A stretch of DNA of 50,905 bases from Calditrichota bacterium (GCA_013112635.1 JABFGF010000016.1:1-50905); one strand, 5' to 3'. Positions 34,300 through 43,634 are shown, numbered from the stretch's first letter. Notes: generated by a model from the letters alone, not told the origin. Program-made: numbers and translations.

Positions 34300-35724
34300 A
34301 TGAGTTTCATAACAATAGAATTCATTTTCTTTTTTTCTATAGTTTTTATTTTAGTAAAAATAATTCCTGAAAAATACAAAATAATATTTCTTCTAATTTC
34401 GAGTTATTATTTCTATGCTTATTGGAACTCACTATTAGTATTTTTACTCCTTTTTTCTACACTAATAGATTTCTTTATTGCTAAGAGAATCGAGAAAACT
34501 GCAAATTATTTTCAACGCAAAAAGCTTTTATTTTTAAGTATATCTTTAAATTTAACTATTTTATTTCTCTTTAAATATTTCAATCTGACTATTGAGACAT
34601 TGAATAATTTTTTACAAATGATTAATCCAAATTATTTAATTTCGTACAGAAGCGAGCTATTATTACCTATAGGGATATCATTTTATACATTCCAATCAAT
34701 ATCATATACAATCGACATCTATAAAAATAAATATCCTGCCACAAAATCATTTTTAAATTTTGCTTTATATGTTTCTTTTTTCCCGCAGTTAATCGCAGGA
34801 CCTATAGAGAGAGCCAACTTTTTGTTGCCACAGATAAAGGCTTTAATAAGGCAAAAATCAACCCAGCTCATTAGTGGTTTAAATTATTTCATCTATGGTC
34901 TTGCAAAGAAAGTCATAGCAGATAATATCGGTTTATATGTTAATGATGTATTTGGCAATATAGAACAATTTAGTGGATTAGAAATTGTTATGGGTTCAAT
35001 CATTTTTGCATTTCAAATATATTTTGATTTTTCAGGATATTGTGATATTGCAATAGGTGTTGCAAAGTTTTTTGGCATCAATCTTACAAACAACTTTAAT
35101 AAACCATATTTTGCGACTTCAATAAAAAATTTTTGGGAGAGATGGCATATTACATTGTCGACTTGGTTTAAAGACTATGTCTATTTTAATCTCGGGGGAA
35201 ATAAAAAAAGTAAGCCAAAATGGGTTTTTAATATAATGATAGTTTTTATATTGAGTGGCCTATGGCATGGAGCAAAATATACCTTTTTATTATGGGGCTT
35301 GTTTCATGCAATATTTTATTTTATGGATCACTGGATTTATAAAATAAAATATGTAAATAGCCCGAATTATTTCATAAAAAGTATAATGATAACAAAAACA
35401 TTTCTTACAGTTTGTGTAGGATGGATACTTTTTCGAGCAAACAACATATCTGATATAATTTTAATTTTCGAAAAAATTATAGATATTTCATTTTATGCAC
35501 CAAGTGTTGAGCTTGCTTCAAGGTTTTTTCAAAATTTTAATCTTATAGTTCTTTTTTCTTTTTTATTTATAATTATTATTGATCATACTGACTTTTTAAA
35601 GAGACGGTTTATAGATATTAAAGAGTATTATATTACTTCAATAATAATTTTTGATATATTGTTAATAATCATACTTATTTTAAACATTAATGAAAATGCG
35701 CCATTTATTTATTTCCAATTTTAG
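34300..35724 (+). CDS. MBOAT-family O-acyltransferase (AlgI/PatA-like)
   Basis: The 474-aa polytopic membrane protein contains the AlgI-type signatures SFYTFQSISYTIDIYK, FFPQLIAGPIERA, FSGYCDIAIG, NFWERWHITLSTWF and GLWHGAKYTFLLWGLFHA. The catalytic His323 and the second conserved His336 are present. Such enzymes pass acyl groups, usually acetyl, across the inner membrane to an SGNH partner that esterifies an exopolysaccharide or cell-wall polymer. The convergent neighbour at 35705 has an SGNH-type domain, so the pair may work together although they are on opposite strands. The last 20 bases overlap that gene tail to tail. Confidence 0.9.
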   Translation: MSFITIEFIFFFSIVFILVKIIPEKYKIIFLLISSYYFYAYWNSLLVFLLLFSTLIDFFIAKRIEKTANYFQRKKLLFLSISLNLTILFLFKYFNLTIETLNNFLQMINPNYLISYRSELLLPIGISFYTFQSISYTIDIYKNKYPATKSFLNFALYVSFFPQLIAGPIERANFLLPQIKALIRQKSTQLISGLNYFIYGLAKKVIADNIGLYVNDVFGNIEQFSGLEIVMGSIIFAFQIYFDFSGYCDIAIGVAKFFGINLTNNFNKPYFATSIKNFWERWHITLSTWFKDYVYFNLGGNKKSKPKWVFNIMIVFILSGLWHGAKYTFLLWGLFHAIFYFMDHWIYKIKYVNSPNYFIKSIMITKTFLTVCVGWILFRANNISDIILIFEKIIDISFYAPSVELASRFFQNFNLIVLFSFLFIIIIDHTDFLKRRFIDIKEYYITSIIIFDILLIIILILNINENAPFIYFQF

Positions 35725-37750
35725 GGAAAGCTTTATTCTTCATCCTATAAATCCCGTTAAAAAAACCAAATTCCCCGGCATATAATATCTCGTTTATCTC
35801 CGAATACATATACCCATCCCATTCATCGCCTCGGGTTGAGGTTATTTGATATTCTTTTTTTTGGAAAATATCATAATAGAATAAATCCCAATTGTTGTTT
35901 TTAAAACCAGAATAAAGAATAAGCTGATTTTGTGTATTATCAAATCTCGGATCCCATTCATCATACGATGTATTTGTTATTTGAATTTCCATCTTTTCAA
36001 ATAGGTCAAATACAAATATATCAAAGTTGTCCGTTCGTTTAGAAATATATACTAATAGTGAATCATTTGGAGAAAACGCAGGTCGCCAGTTTTCAAAATT
36101 ATTTTGAAAAACGTTATAGCTCGTTTCTGTTTTTATGTCATATATATAAATTTGAGGTGGTGTATATGATGATTTTAATGAATCAGAAAACCACCCAGAA
36201 AAGACGACCTTTTCTCCATCTTTTGAAAAAGTTGGTATGGCTCCAAAGAAATTATTTTGTGAAGTAATTGTTTGTTTTTGATAGTTATTGTTATTAAAAA
36301 TGATAACTTCTGTTTCTGAACTACCATATTTTCCTTCTGTAAAACAAGTAAAATTGTCTTTGTTAATTGATGGGTGAGACTCATCGAAAGTATTATAAGA
36401 TATTTGTTTTAAATTGTGAAAAGAATAGTCAGCTACGAGAATTTCAGAGTTAAAATCTCTAGTTGATTGAATTAAGATGCTATCATAATCAGCAAAATAA
36501 CTTGGATATCTATCGTTTAGTGAATTTTGACTTAAATATTGAATTTTTGATTCACTAAGTTTCGATTTTTTAATGAAGTGCGATAATTCCTTTGCTAATA
36601 AGTCATGTCCATCTTTATTTAAATGTTCATCAAACTCAAAGAACAATTCTTTATCACTATTTAAGAAACTTGGCAATAAATCTATGTATAAGACATCCAA
36701 ACTATCGGTTAAATCTTTCATTAATCTATTTGGAAACCTCATATCGAGTTGATCAACATCAATTCCAAATTCAGTAATGACCTCGTTAAAATATCTATAA
36801 TGCACCTGTTCTTTTGTAGGGATTAAAAATACAACCAGTTTTATATTATTATCTCTAACAAATTCAACAAATTCTACAAAATAATTTTTAAAATTCTCTA
36901 TATCTTGTTTTTTCATCTCAGATGATTTTTTATAAAATATATTATAGTTAATATTATTTATTTCGTTTTGATAAAATGGTTCTGCCCACCGACCAAGTGG
37001 AAGTTCATCGGGATTTTTATATTTAATAGAGGAAAAAAGAAATCGAAAATAATCGGAATAGTGCATTAAATAATCTAAGAAATTATACTCCTTCAAATTG
37101 ACATTCATGAAATCATTAAAACTGCAAACTTGTAGAAAAACGGTTTTAGGATTTAATTCATTTTTGAGTTTTTTCAATAGCAAGAACTCTTCAGTAATAC
37201 CAAATCCACTTATTCCGGCATTAATAATTACTTTGTTTGGAAAGTTTCGATATAAATTAGAAGAAAAAATTTCACTATTATTTACTTGAGCAGCTTGAGT
37301 ATAAGAATCCCCTAAGAAAAGCCAATCGCAATTATTAATTGTGGTTTCAGGATTTTGATAATTGTGTATTCGATATCCTTGTGAATTTGTATAATAAAAA
37401 GATGTATACTCTTTATCAGTAATGGTTTTATCTAAATTGGGCTTATTAAAATAATGATTATCATACATTTCATAAAGGTCTTCTATAACAAACTCATTAA
37501 AATTGTAAATAAAAATAACTTCAATATTTATAAAAGTTGCAATAATGATTAGAAAACTAATAATTAATGAGAACAGTTTTCTAAAGAAGAAAAAGAATAT
37601 AAAAACCAATAATAAAACTATGAGAAAGCTTAGTAGAGATAAGATTATATTATCATAAAGTAGGTAAAATATCACTGGATTCCCTAGGACTATACTAATC
37701 AGTGATACTGTTTTAAAATGCGTTTCTTTTTCTTTATTCAATCTCGTCAT
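35705..37750 (-). CDS. Membrane SGNH-hydrolase-like protein with TolB-like propeller
   Basis: The 681-aa protein has two to three hydrophobic segments in the first 85 residues. An SGNH-like domain follows, with the nucleophile motif GDSYTQ (Gly147-Asp148-Ser149), an INAGISGFG block II region and a DEHLNKDGH block V. From about residue 440 come TolB/PD40-type repeats (SKDGEKVVFS, SPNDSLLVYIS, DEWDPRFD, GDEWDGYMYS). The arrangement suggests an envelope-anchored acyl-ester hydrolase or transferase with a binding propeller. It overlaps the nuclease gene by 17 bases and ends the hxs operon. Confidence 0.75.
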   Translation of the reverse strand: MTRLNKEKETHFKTVSLISIVLGNPVIFYLLYDNIILSLLSFLIVLLLVFIFFFFFRKLFSLIISFLIIIATFINIEVIFIYNFNEFVIEDLYEMYDNHYFNKPNLDKTITDKEYTSFYYTNSQGYRIHNYQNPETTINNCDWLFLGDSYTQAAQVNNSEIFSSNLYRNFPNKVIINAGISGFGITEEFLLLKKLKNELNPKTVFLQVCSFNDFMNVNLKEYNFLDYLMHYSDYFRFLFSSIKYKNPDELPLGRWAEPFYQNEINNINYNIFYKKSSEMKKQDIENFKNYFVEFVEFVRDNNIKLVVFLIPTKEQVHYRYFNEVITEFGIDVDQLDMRFPNRLMKDLTDSLDVLYIDLLPSFLNSDKELFFEFDEHLNKDGHDLLAKELSHFIKKSKLSESKIQYLSQNSLNDRYPSYFADYDSILIQSTRDFNSEILVADYSFHNLKQISYNTFDESHPSINKDNFTCFTEGKYGSSETEVIIFNNNNYQKQTITSQNNFFGAIPTFSKDGEKVVFSGWFSDSLKSSYTPPQIYIYDIKTETSYNVFQNNFENWRPAFSPNDSLLVYISKRTDNFDIFVFDLFEKMEIQITNTSYDEWDPRFDNTQNQLILYSGFKNNNWDLFYYDIFQKKEYQITSTRGDEWDGYMYSEINEILYAGEFGFFNGIYRMKNKAFPKIGNK

Positions 37751-38522
37751 AATATATTATGTTTGATTCAATTTTTTCTTCATAATCATCATCAAATTTG
37801 TCAAAAAAATCTTCATTAGTAATTCTTTCAAGACTATTAACATCAACCTGGTAATCTTTTAAATCTACTGAGTGGAATTCATTAGCATGTGGGAACAAAA
37901 ACGCTATTAGTATATTAGAATTTTCCAGAAAACATATTTTATAGAAAAAACTAGGAATTCCAATCTTATTATTTCCGAAAACCCCCATGTCGCTATCAAT
38001 AAAAATGCTACCAGTAATAATACACATGCGCAAATTCGATACCCTAACCATTTCCCTTAATTTATTTTCTAAAAGAGCAAATATACCCCGGTTTAATCCG
38101 GGTTTTTGGGGAGAAATATTTGACATAACAAAGGTTTCATCTTTCAAGTCCTTATCCCAATAATAGTCTCCAGCAGGAACAAAATGCCCTCTATCAAAAC
38201 CGCTTTTATAATAATCCTTTTTTGTTGCTGTTACGGTTTTGTGGAAGTCATCTATCCAAAAGCTGTTCATTCTTTTGGCCTTCGGTTGACTTTGATCTAA
38301 CTGTTCAGGCGATAGAAAATGAATAGTAAAATGTGGAGACTTTTGTTTTTTATTATATTTAACTATAAATCCACGATAGATTAAAAATTGGTTTGCTGAA
38401 TCACTTTCATATTTTAAAAACTTATTAATTGAATCTAATTTTTCATCAGATGATAAAGGTATATTTATTTGTCCATTGACTAAATTAATAGCCAAGTAAA
38501 TAAAAACAATTACAAATTTCAT
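37734..38522 (-). CDS. Secreted DNA/RNA non-specific endonuclease (NUC1/EndoG type)
   Basis: The 262-aa protein has a signal peptide (MKFVIVFIYLAINLVNGQ). It contains the DRGH active site (110-113) in FDRGHFVPAGDY, the metal-binding Asn in PGLNRGIFALLENKLRE and a following TGSIF strand, all typical of the beta-beta-alpha-metal NUC1 family. It should degrade DNA and RNA outside the cytoplasm. Its ATG overlaps the hxsC stop by 4 bases, so it is translationally coupled to the peptide-modification genes, an association that I would not have expected from the family alone. Confidence 0.88.
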   Translation of the reverse strand: MKFVIVFIYLAINLVNGQINIPLSSDEKLDSINKFLKYESDSANQFLIYRGFIVKYNKKQKSPHFTIHFLSPEQLDQSQPKAKRMNSFWIDDFHKTVTATKKDYYKSGFDRGHFVPAGDYYWDKDLKDETFVMSNISPQKPGLNRGIFALLENKLREMVRVSNLRMCIITGSIFIDSDMGVFGNNKIGIPSFFYKICFLENSNILIAFLFPHANEFHSVDLKDYQVDVNSLERITNEDFFDKFDDDYEEKIESNIIYYDEIE

Positions 38523-39661
38523 TTGACGTTTTCAATTAGTTGTTTGAACTCAATTCCTGCTGAATTAAAAAGTCCTCCACATTCGTTTTTTACACTACAG
38601 TCAAGACATTCATCAATATATATATTTTTCCAATCTGAAATAGATTTCCTGGCAAAACTCCACAATTCCTTTGGAATTAAGCATAATGGGAAATTATAAA
38701 GCGAAACATTCATAAGGTTCTCATCTAAATATAAAACAGCATCTTTAAATGTTTCAAAATATTCCTTTGGATTAAAATCTAAAACGTCTTTGTTTGCTCT
38801 TGTATACCCAGTATTTTCGAGGTTCATCAAGGCAATATGTTCAACAAACGGGAAGTTAAAATATATATATCTTACTAAATTATTTAGCCGTACAAGTGTT
38901 AAGTTGTGAATAACAATTCTTATTTCAATTCTAATATTTAGCCGTGCTAAATTATAAAGACCTTGTACGGTTTTATTAAATGAATTTCGTGCTTGTACAA
39001 TGTAATCATGATCTAAATAATTATCCGAATATAGCGGTATACAAAATACCATCTTCGGAGAACAGTTTTTTGCAATTTCTTTGGCAAAGCTAAAATCACA
39101 AAACTTTTTTCCATTCGAAAGAATATGTATTTCGGACTCTGGTAGCTTGTTAGATATTTCAGCTAATAGCGTTGATAACTTGTTATTTAACAAAGTTGGT
39201 TCACCACCGGTAATTCCTAGAAGAGTAACTTTCGAATTTATTAAACTTAAGATTTTTAAATTTATTTTAAATAAGTAATCAATATCATCGATCTCTCTTG
39301 GTGGTTGCGAACACATGAGGCATTTTGAATTACATTGTTCTGTAACAAATAATGCATTATGGAAAGAATTGCTTTGAAAAAGAACCTGTAACACGCCTTT
39401 TGATGTAATTTCAACAATGTCATTCTCGTTTAAAAAATGAAAATCATCCATGACAAGTATCGGAATTTTAGATGATAGAGAATTCTTAGGAAGGGCATTT
39501 GTAATTATAGCTGAATAATTAGAATTGTTAAACTTCTTAATCTCTTTCTCATCCAAGATTAAAATACAATTCTCATCTTCAAATGATGATTTTTTTTGAT
39601 GAGTAATTCGACCAATTATTGACTTTGAAAAATTGAATGTTTTCCCTTGTTTTTTTATCAT
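38519..39661 (-). CDS. hxsC: His-Xaa-Ser system radical SAM maturase HxsC
   Basis: The 380-aa protein has the radical SAM cluster motif CNSKCLMC followed by SQPPREIDD, then GITGGEPTLL as the SAM-binding GGE motif, and C-terminal cysteines (ECLDCSVKNECGG) for an auxiliary cluster. In the His-Xaa-Ser system, HxsB and HxsC are thought to modify HxsA post-translationally. Neighbours HxsB, HxsD and HxsA on the same transcript confirm the assignment. It overlaps hxsB by 4 bases upstream and the nuclease gene by 4 bases downstream. Confidence 0.9.
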   Translation of the reverse strand: MIKKQGKTFNFSKSIIGRITHQKKSSFEDENCILILDEKEIKKFNNSNYSAIITNALPKNSLSSKIPILVMDDFHFLNENDIVEITSKGVLQVLFQSNSFHNALFVTEQCNSKCLMCSQPPREIDDIDYLFKINLKILSLINSKVTLLGITGGEPTLLNNKLSTLLAEISNKLPESEIHILSNGKKFCDFSFAKEIAKNCSPKMVFCIPLYSDNYLDHDYIVQARNSFNKTVQGLYNLARLNIRIEIRIVIHNLTLVRLNNLVRYIYFNFPFVEHIALMNLENTGYTRANKDVLDFNPKEYFETFKDAVLYLDENLMNVSLYNFPLCLIPKELWSFARKSISDWKNIYIDECLDCSVKNECGGLFNSAGIEFKQLIENVK

Positions 39662-41133
39662 TTTAAAGTTACAGGTTTACGTACGACCCAAGACCTAAAA
39701 ATCTTTTGATTTATAGGATCTTCTAAAAGTTGAAAAATATATTTGATTATTTGTTTGTTCTTTGCACAAAATGAATTTGTTGGCCTAAAGCCATACATAT
39801 CATTTTGAGTAGAGTAATTCCTTATTGGATCGGCACCACAAAATGGTTGAAAAGCACAATCAGAGCACCCCGCTATACATTCATTAGCCCAGTTTTCAGC
39901 AATTTGATGCGCTTTTTTGCCATAAAAAATCTCATGATATGTATGTTTTTCCATGTGTCCAAGTCTAAAAAAGTTATCATTATCTTCTGCAAGCATTCGT
40001 GATTCATCAGAGGCATATACATAGCCGTCATGGTTATAAACAATAACATTATTGATAGCACCATTTGGAGATTGTAAATCAGTAAATCCAACGGGAAAGG
40101 GTGTTAATATTTTCGATAAAATTACAGTAGTAAATTCTTCAATAAAAAATGTCCCTTTTTTATTCAACTCCAATATGTAATCAAGAGCAGTTTTAAAAAA
40201 ACTAATAAATTTTTCTGTATTATAAAGATTAAGTTTTTCTGATTTTTTCGCGAATCCAAAAGGATTTATTTCTCTTAAAAAGATACTAGTAAATTCTTGT
40301 TCTAAATAATCATTAATTATTTCTACTGGATATTCCAGTGATAACTGTGATGTTGTCATTAAGGGTGATATTGAATCATACCCTAATATTTTGCGACACA
40401 ACTCAATCCCTCTCAATGTTAAATCGTGACTACTTTGTTTTGTAATAAATCGATTTTTATCGTGAATAAATTGAGGGCCATCGTACGAGGTAGAAATAGA
40501 AATATCATTTTCTTTACAGTAAAAAAGGAAATCTTCTTCTACTAAAGTGATATTTGTGCAAACGACAAAGGTTATATTTCTTTTTTCTAAGACATTGATC
40601 TTTTTTATTCTTTCAACAGCAAATTTGATCTTACTTTCTGCCAATAAAGGTTCACCGCCCTGGAATTCTACCGTGAGATAATTGGAGGGCGATTTAAACA
40701 TTAAGGAAATTGCTTTATCCAGATTACTGTCTGATATATCATATTCTAAATTATATTCCGGTTTCCTAGAAACCTGACAATAATGACATGTATGGTTACA
40801 TCTAAGAGTTATAACAAAGATATGTAATGAAGTAAATTTATCGAGGAATGATTTTTGGGTTCGGAATCTAATAGCCAATTGTTCAATGTTTTCGGGAACA
40901 GGGGTTTCAGATATAAAATTTTTTGATAATAAGTCTTTGTACAAACTGGAAAATGAATCTATCTTTCTATTTACTATAGACTCTACAGTTCCAGATTCAA
41001 ACCATATATAATCACCAAGATCATTTACAATTAATTCTTTGTCTTCGATTCTTTCAAATCTAAAAGGTAAAAGGAAATAATTATCAGTTTTCTTTTTAAA
41101 ATGATCCTTTGGCAAAAATTTCATAAACATCAA
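39658..41133 (-). CDS. hxsB: His-Xaa-Ser system radical SAM maturase HxsB
   Basis: The 491-aa protein has CNHTCHYC (cluster motif), EFQGGEPLL (SAM-binding motif) and a SPASM-like C-terminus (CIAGCSDCAFQPFCGADP with a further Cys in NSFCAKN). This matches HxsB in length and order. It belongs to the radical SAM/SPASM peptide maturases and should install a cross-link or other modification in HxsA, presumably at the His-Xaa-Ser repeat. The exact modification is not known to me. It overlaps hxsD and hxsC by 4 bases each. Confidence 0.9.
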   Translation of the reverse strand: MMFMKFLPKDHFKKKTDNYFLLPFRFERIEDKELIVNDLGDYIWFESGTVESIVNRKIDSFSSLYKDLLSKNFISETPVPENIEQLAIRFRTQKSFLDKFTSLHIFVITLRCNHTCHYCQVSRKPEYNLEYDISDSNLDKAISLMFKSPSNYLTVEFQGGEPLLAESKIKFAVERIKKINVLEKRNITFVVCTNITLVEEDFLFYCKENDISISTSYDGPQFIHDKNRFITKQSSHDLTLRGIELCRKILGYDSISPLMTTSQLSLEYPVEIINDYLEQEFTSIFLREINPFGFAKKSEKLNLYNTEKFISFFKTALDYILELNKKGTFFIEEFTTVILSKILTPFPVGFTDLQSPNGAINNVIVYNHDGYVYASDESRMLAEDNDNFFRLGHMEKHTYHEIFYGKKAHQIAENWANECIAGCSDCAFQPFCGADPIRNYSTQNDMYGFRPTNSFCAKNKQIIKYIFQLLEDPINQKIFRSWVVRKPVTLK

Positions 41134-41444
41134 TCATGGTTTGAAAAAGCTTTTGCAATAATTAGTTCTTTTATGTTTTTAGTTTCTTTTGAAATAATAG
41201 ATCGAAGTTTATAATCAATTAAATCTCTTTTAATATTTTTACAAATTTTGTCTTTTTGTGAATTCTCTATTGAACCACTATTAAGTAAGTCCATTTTAAT
41301 AGATGCTGTATTGTTTTTATTTAAATCTATTTCAACGCTAAATTCTTTTTGATACCAGTAAAAACATCTATGTATTGTTTCAACATCATAGAGGTTTGTA
41401 TCTATTTCAAACACTAGCTCTTTATTTTTTAGAATGCATTTCAA
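41130..41444 (-). CDS. hxsD: His-Xaa-Ser system protein HxsD
   Basis: The 104-aa protein carries the blocks that mark HxsD: CFYWYQKEFSVEID near residue 30 and, at the C-terminus, LIDYKLRSIISKETKNIKELIIAKAF. It is a small helper of the maturases; a peptide-recognition or scaffold role has been proposed but is not established. It overlaps hxsA and hxsB by 4 bases on both sides. Confidence 0.85.
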   Translation of the reverse strand: MKCILKNKELVFEIDTNLYDVETIHRCFYWYQKEFSVEIDLNKNNTASIKMDLLNSGSIENSQKDKICKNIKRDLIDYKLRSIISKETKNIKELIIAKAFSNHD

Positions 41445-42235
41445 TACAGTATACCTAGTTTTAGAAATGTAAGAAAAGAAACTATACCATCAGGATTTAT
41501 TCCATTTTTCTTTTGAAAACTTTTGATCGCTTTCTCTAAATCAATGTCAAAGTCATCACTGATTTCCAACTTATATCCTAGTTTATTCATTTTTTGTTTT
41601 AATAATCTTACATCTTTCCCACTAAAACCAAGTTTCAGAATCCTAGAGCCTAAATTTGCTTTGGTTAAGCCCTTTTTAAATTTATAATTTTCGGAATTAA
41701 AATTTATTATATAGTATAATGTTAAGGGGCCAACTACTCCATCAATTGATAACCCAAATCGTGATTGGATATCTTTGACTATGTTTGTTGTATTCTTATC
41801 GTAAATTTGGTCTGGAATAATTGAATAAAGCAAAGTTTTTAACTTTGATTCTAATTTGGCTACATCTTTTCCTTTATGGCCTTGTTTTAGGGTTCTTGAT
41901 CCCAATTCATCATTTTGCTTAGTGTAAGTTTTGGGGGTTTTTGGAGTATAACTGGGTGTAGTTGTCCTACTTGAATAATGAGATCTATGTGACGAGTGGG
42001 ATCGATGTGATCGATGAGAAGCAAAAAAGAAATCATTTGAGTTAGAATATTGCTTCAATATTAAAACAGGTTTCTTTGTAAAATTTTTTTTCTTCGTGTC
42101 AAAAATGGGTGGCTCACTATCTGGCAAATCCTTTACATAATCGTTTGTATTATTAGATAATACATCCTCTGTAATGGTTCCGATACCTGTTAATCCAATA
42201 AGAACACTCCGTACTACATCATTGAGACTTTTCAT
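41441..42235 (-). CDS. hxsA: His-Xaa-Ser repeat precursor protein HxsA
   Basis: The start is set at 42235, where GGAGG precedes ATG by 5 bases; an ATG five codons upstream overlaps the ribosome-binding site. The 264-aa protein has a short leader-like N-terminus and then five tandem His-Xaa-Ser tripeptides at residues 74-88 (HRS HRS HSS HRS HYS; bases 41972-42016). Two peptidoglycan-binding-type domains follow (SRTLKQGHKGKDVAKLESKL... and SRILKLGFSGKDVRLLKQKM...). The repeats are the expected substrate of HxsB/HxsC. The binding domains suggest that the modified product is held in the cell wall. No classical signal peptide is obvious. Confidence 0.9.
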   Translation of the reverse strand: MKSLNDVVRSVLIGLTGIGTITEDVLSNNTNDYVKDLPDSEPPIFDTKKKNFTKKPVLILKQYSNSNDFFFASHRSHRSHSSHRSHYSSRTTTPSYTPKTPKTYTKQNDELGSRTLKQGHKGKDVAKLESKLKTLLYSIIPDQIYDKNTTNIVKDIQSRFGLSIDGVVGPLTLYYIINFNSENYKFKKGLTKANLGSRILKLGFSGKDVRLLKQKMNKLGYKLEISDDFDIDLEKAIKSFQKKNGINPDGIVSFLTFLKLGILY

Positions 42236-42250
42236 TTGGCCTCCATTCAT

Positions 42251-42570
42251 TTCCTATGATTGGTATATTGATACTATCAATTACTTATTTTGATGACCAA
42301 TTATTTTTAAAACCTGTAACAAATATGATTACTTAAACGAATTATAACAAACCTAAAACTAAAGCGCCATAATTTTTTTATTTTTTTTAACTTGACAGAA
42401 GTAAGATAATGACACTAACATCAAAGTTTTAATGTTACTTAGCCATAGTAAATTAAAATCGTTGGAAAATTTAAAACAAAGTCTAAATATTAGGTAGTTT
42501 ATTTTGAAGTTATCTTTTTTTTCGAATATTTTTGTTGGCAATCAAGAACCTACTTATAAGAGGGTATTCG
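42251..42570. other. AT-rich intergenic region between hxsA and the 293-aa gene
   Basis: This 320-base stretch separates two divergent transcripts and contains no gene that I can support. TTGACA at 42392-42397 followed after 18 bases by TAACAT (42416-42421) is a weak plus-strand promoter candidate for the gene at 42571. Confidence 0.3.
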
Positions 42571-43452
42571 ATGAATAATTTGCAAATTCGTAATCGTATA
42601 ATTGCTGATATAAACATTCAGAATATTGGTGGTGAAAAAACAATTGGTAATTATCTTCTAAGGTTAAACTTTGAACTTTCATCAAACTCCGGAATAAAAG
42701 CATTTCATCTAACTGCATTAAACTATGTAGATATTAAGCAAGGATCTGGTCGGCAAAGATATAATATTGGGCTCTGTCACTTCGATAGACTAATACTTAA
42801 TCTAAGTTATACAACCCATTTAAATGTCTATATATCGTTCGATAAATATCAATTAATAGAGTTAGAGAAAATAAGAGCAGGAAAAGATCTAAATTTTGAA
42901 TTAGAGATTAAATGCTTAGCAAAGGGATATGAAGAGCATGAAATTAATAAAGAAGATATTGTTGAAGCTGATGCAAAAATATATGTCAGGATTGAGCAGA
43001 GCAAATGGCTTGAAGTATTAAAGCAAATAGGGTTTTCAGAAAGCCTTCTGCTTGAAATTGAAACACCAACATTCCCCAAAAATAAGAAGTACCACAGTAT
43101 TATTGATAAGTTTAAAAAAACACTCGAACTCTTACATAAAGGAGAATATACATTCGCTGTAAACCAAAGCCGAATGGTTTTAGAAGGATTAAGGAAAGAA
43201 CTAAATTTAGAGATTAAAATTGGGGAGACCATAAAACAGATAAAAAATAACCCCCTGGAGATGAATAAGGATTATCGATTTCTTTATATTTTAAATGCTA
43301 CAAACCATGCCTTGCAATATGGCATGCACACTGCTACTAATTCTGAAGAGACATATATTGACTATTCACAGAAAGAAGCTCAATTAATTGTTGGTAATAC
43401 AGGACTTTTGGTTTCCTATTTACTTGATAAAGAACAAATAGGTGAACTATAA
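42571..43452 (+). CDS. Unrecognised cytoplasmic protein, 293 aa
   Basis: The start is set at 42571, where AGAGGG lies 6 bases before ATG; the frame extends 13 codons upstream without a ribosome-binding site. The N-terminal half has beta-strand-rich patterning with repeated LNYVDIKQGSGRQRYNIGL-like segments. The C-terminal part is helical and resembles the hydrophilic helix bundle of HEPN or abortive-infection proteins (KTLELLHKGEYTFAVNQSRMVLEGLRKEL, then LYILNATNHALQYGMH), but it has no Rx4-6H motif. Function unknown. A weak terminator follows. Confidence 0.5.
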   Translation: MNNLQIRNRIIADINIQNIGGEKTIGNYLLRLNFELSSNSGIKAFHLTALNYVDIKQGSGRQRYNIGLCHFDRLILNLSYTTHLNVYISFDKYQLIELEKIRAGKDLNFELEIKCLAKGYEEHEINKEDIVEADAKIYVRIEQSKWLEVLKQIGFSESLLLEIETPTFPKNKKYHSIIDKFKKTLELLHKGEYTFAVNQSRMVLEGLRKELNLEIKIGETIKQIKNNPLEMNKDYRFLYILNATNHALQYGMHTATNSEETYIDYSQKEAQLIVGNTGLLVSYLLDKEQIGEL

Positions 43453-43486
43453 AGCCCCAAACCATCTCATTCAGGGCTTCCTTTTT
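43452..43486 (+). terminator. Weak terminator after the 293-aa gene
   Basis: AAGCCC (43452-43457) pairs with GGGCTT (43474-43479) across a 16-base loop, followed by CCTTTTT. It overlaps the 3' end of the small minus-strand gene. Confidence 0.45.
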
Positions 43487-43634
43487 CCAATTCATCCTTC
43501 AATCTCCAAAATTGATCAAACAACGCTGCACTCAACATCATTGCCAACGTACTCCCATCCTGCATCAAGAATTTCTGAACACCCTCAATAACTCCAAGCA
43601 AGATATTCAGCTCATTTTTCACATTCTCTTTCAT
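43467..43634 (-). CDS. Small helical protein, 55 aa
   Basis: GGGGGG stands 6 bases before the ATG. The 55-residue product begins MKENVKNELNILLGVIEGVQ, contains AMMLSAALFDQFWRLKDELE and is amphipathic throughout. It is the first gene of the right-hand element and is divergent from its main operon, with the palindrome at 43665 between them, so a regulatory role in the element is possible. No family recognised. Confidence 0.5.
   Translation of the reverse strand: MKENVKNELNILLGVIEGVQKFLMQDGSTLAMMLSAALFDQFWRLKDELEKGSPE

Noticed and set aside
41972-42016. Simple low-complexity His/Ser tract or CRISPR-like repeat
   Set aside because: The repeat is exactly HxS in frame and lies next to hxsD, hxsB and hxsC, so it is the His-Xaa-Ser substrate region.
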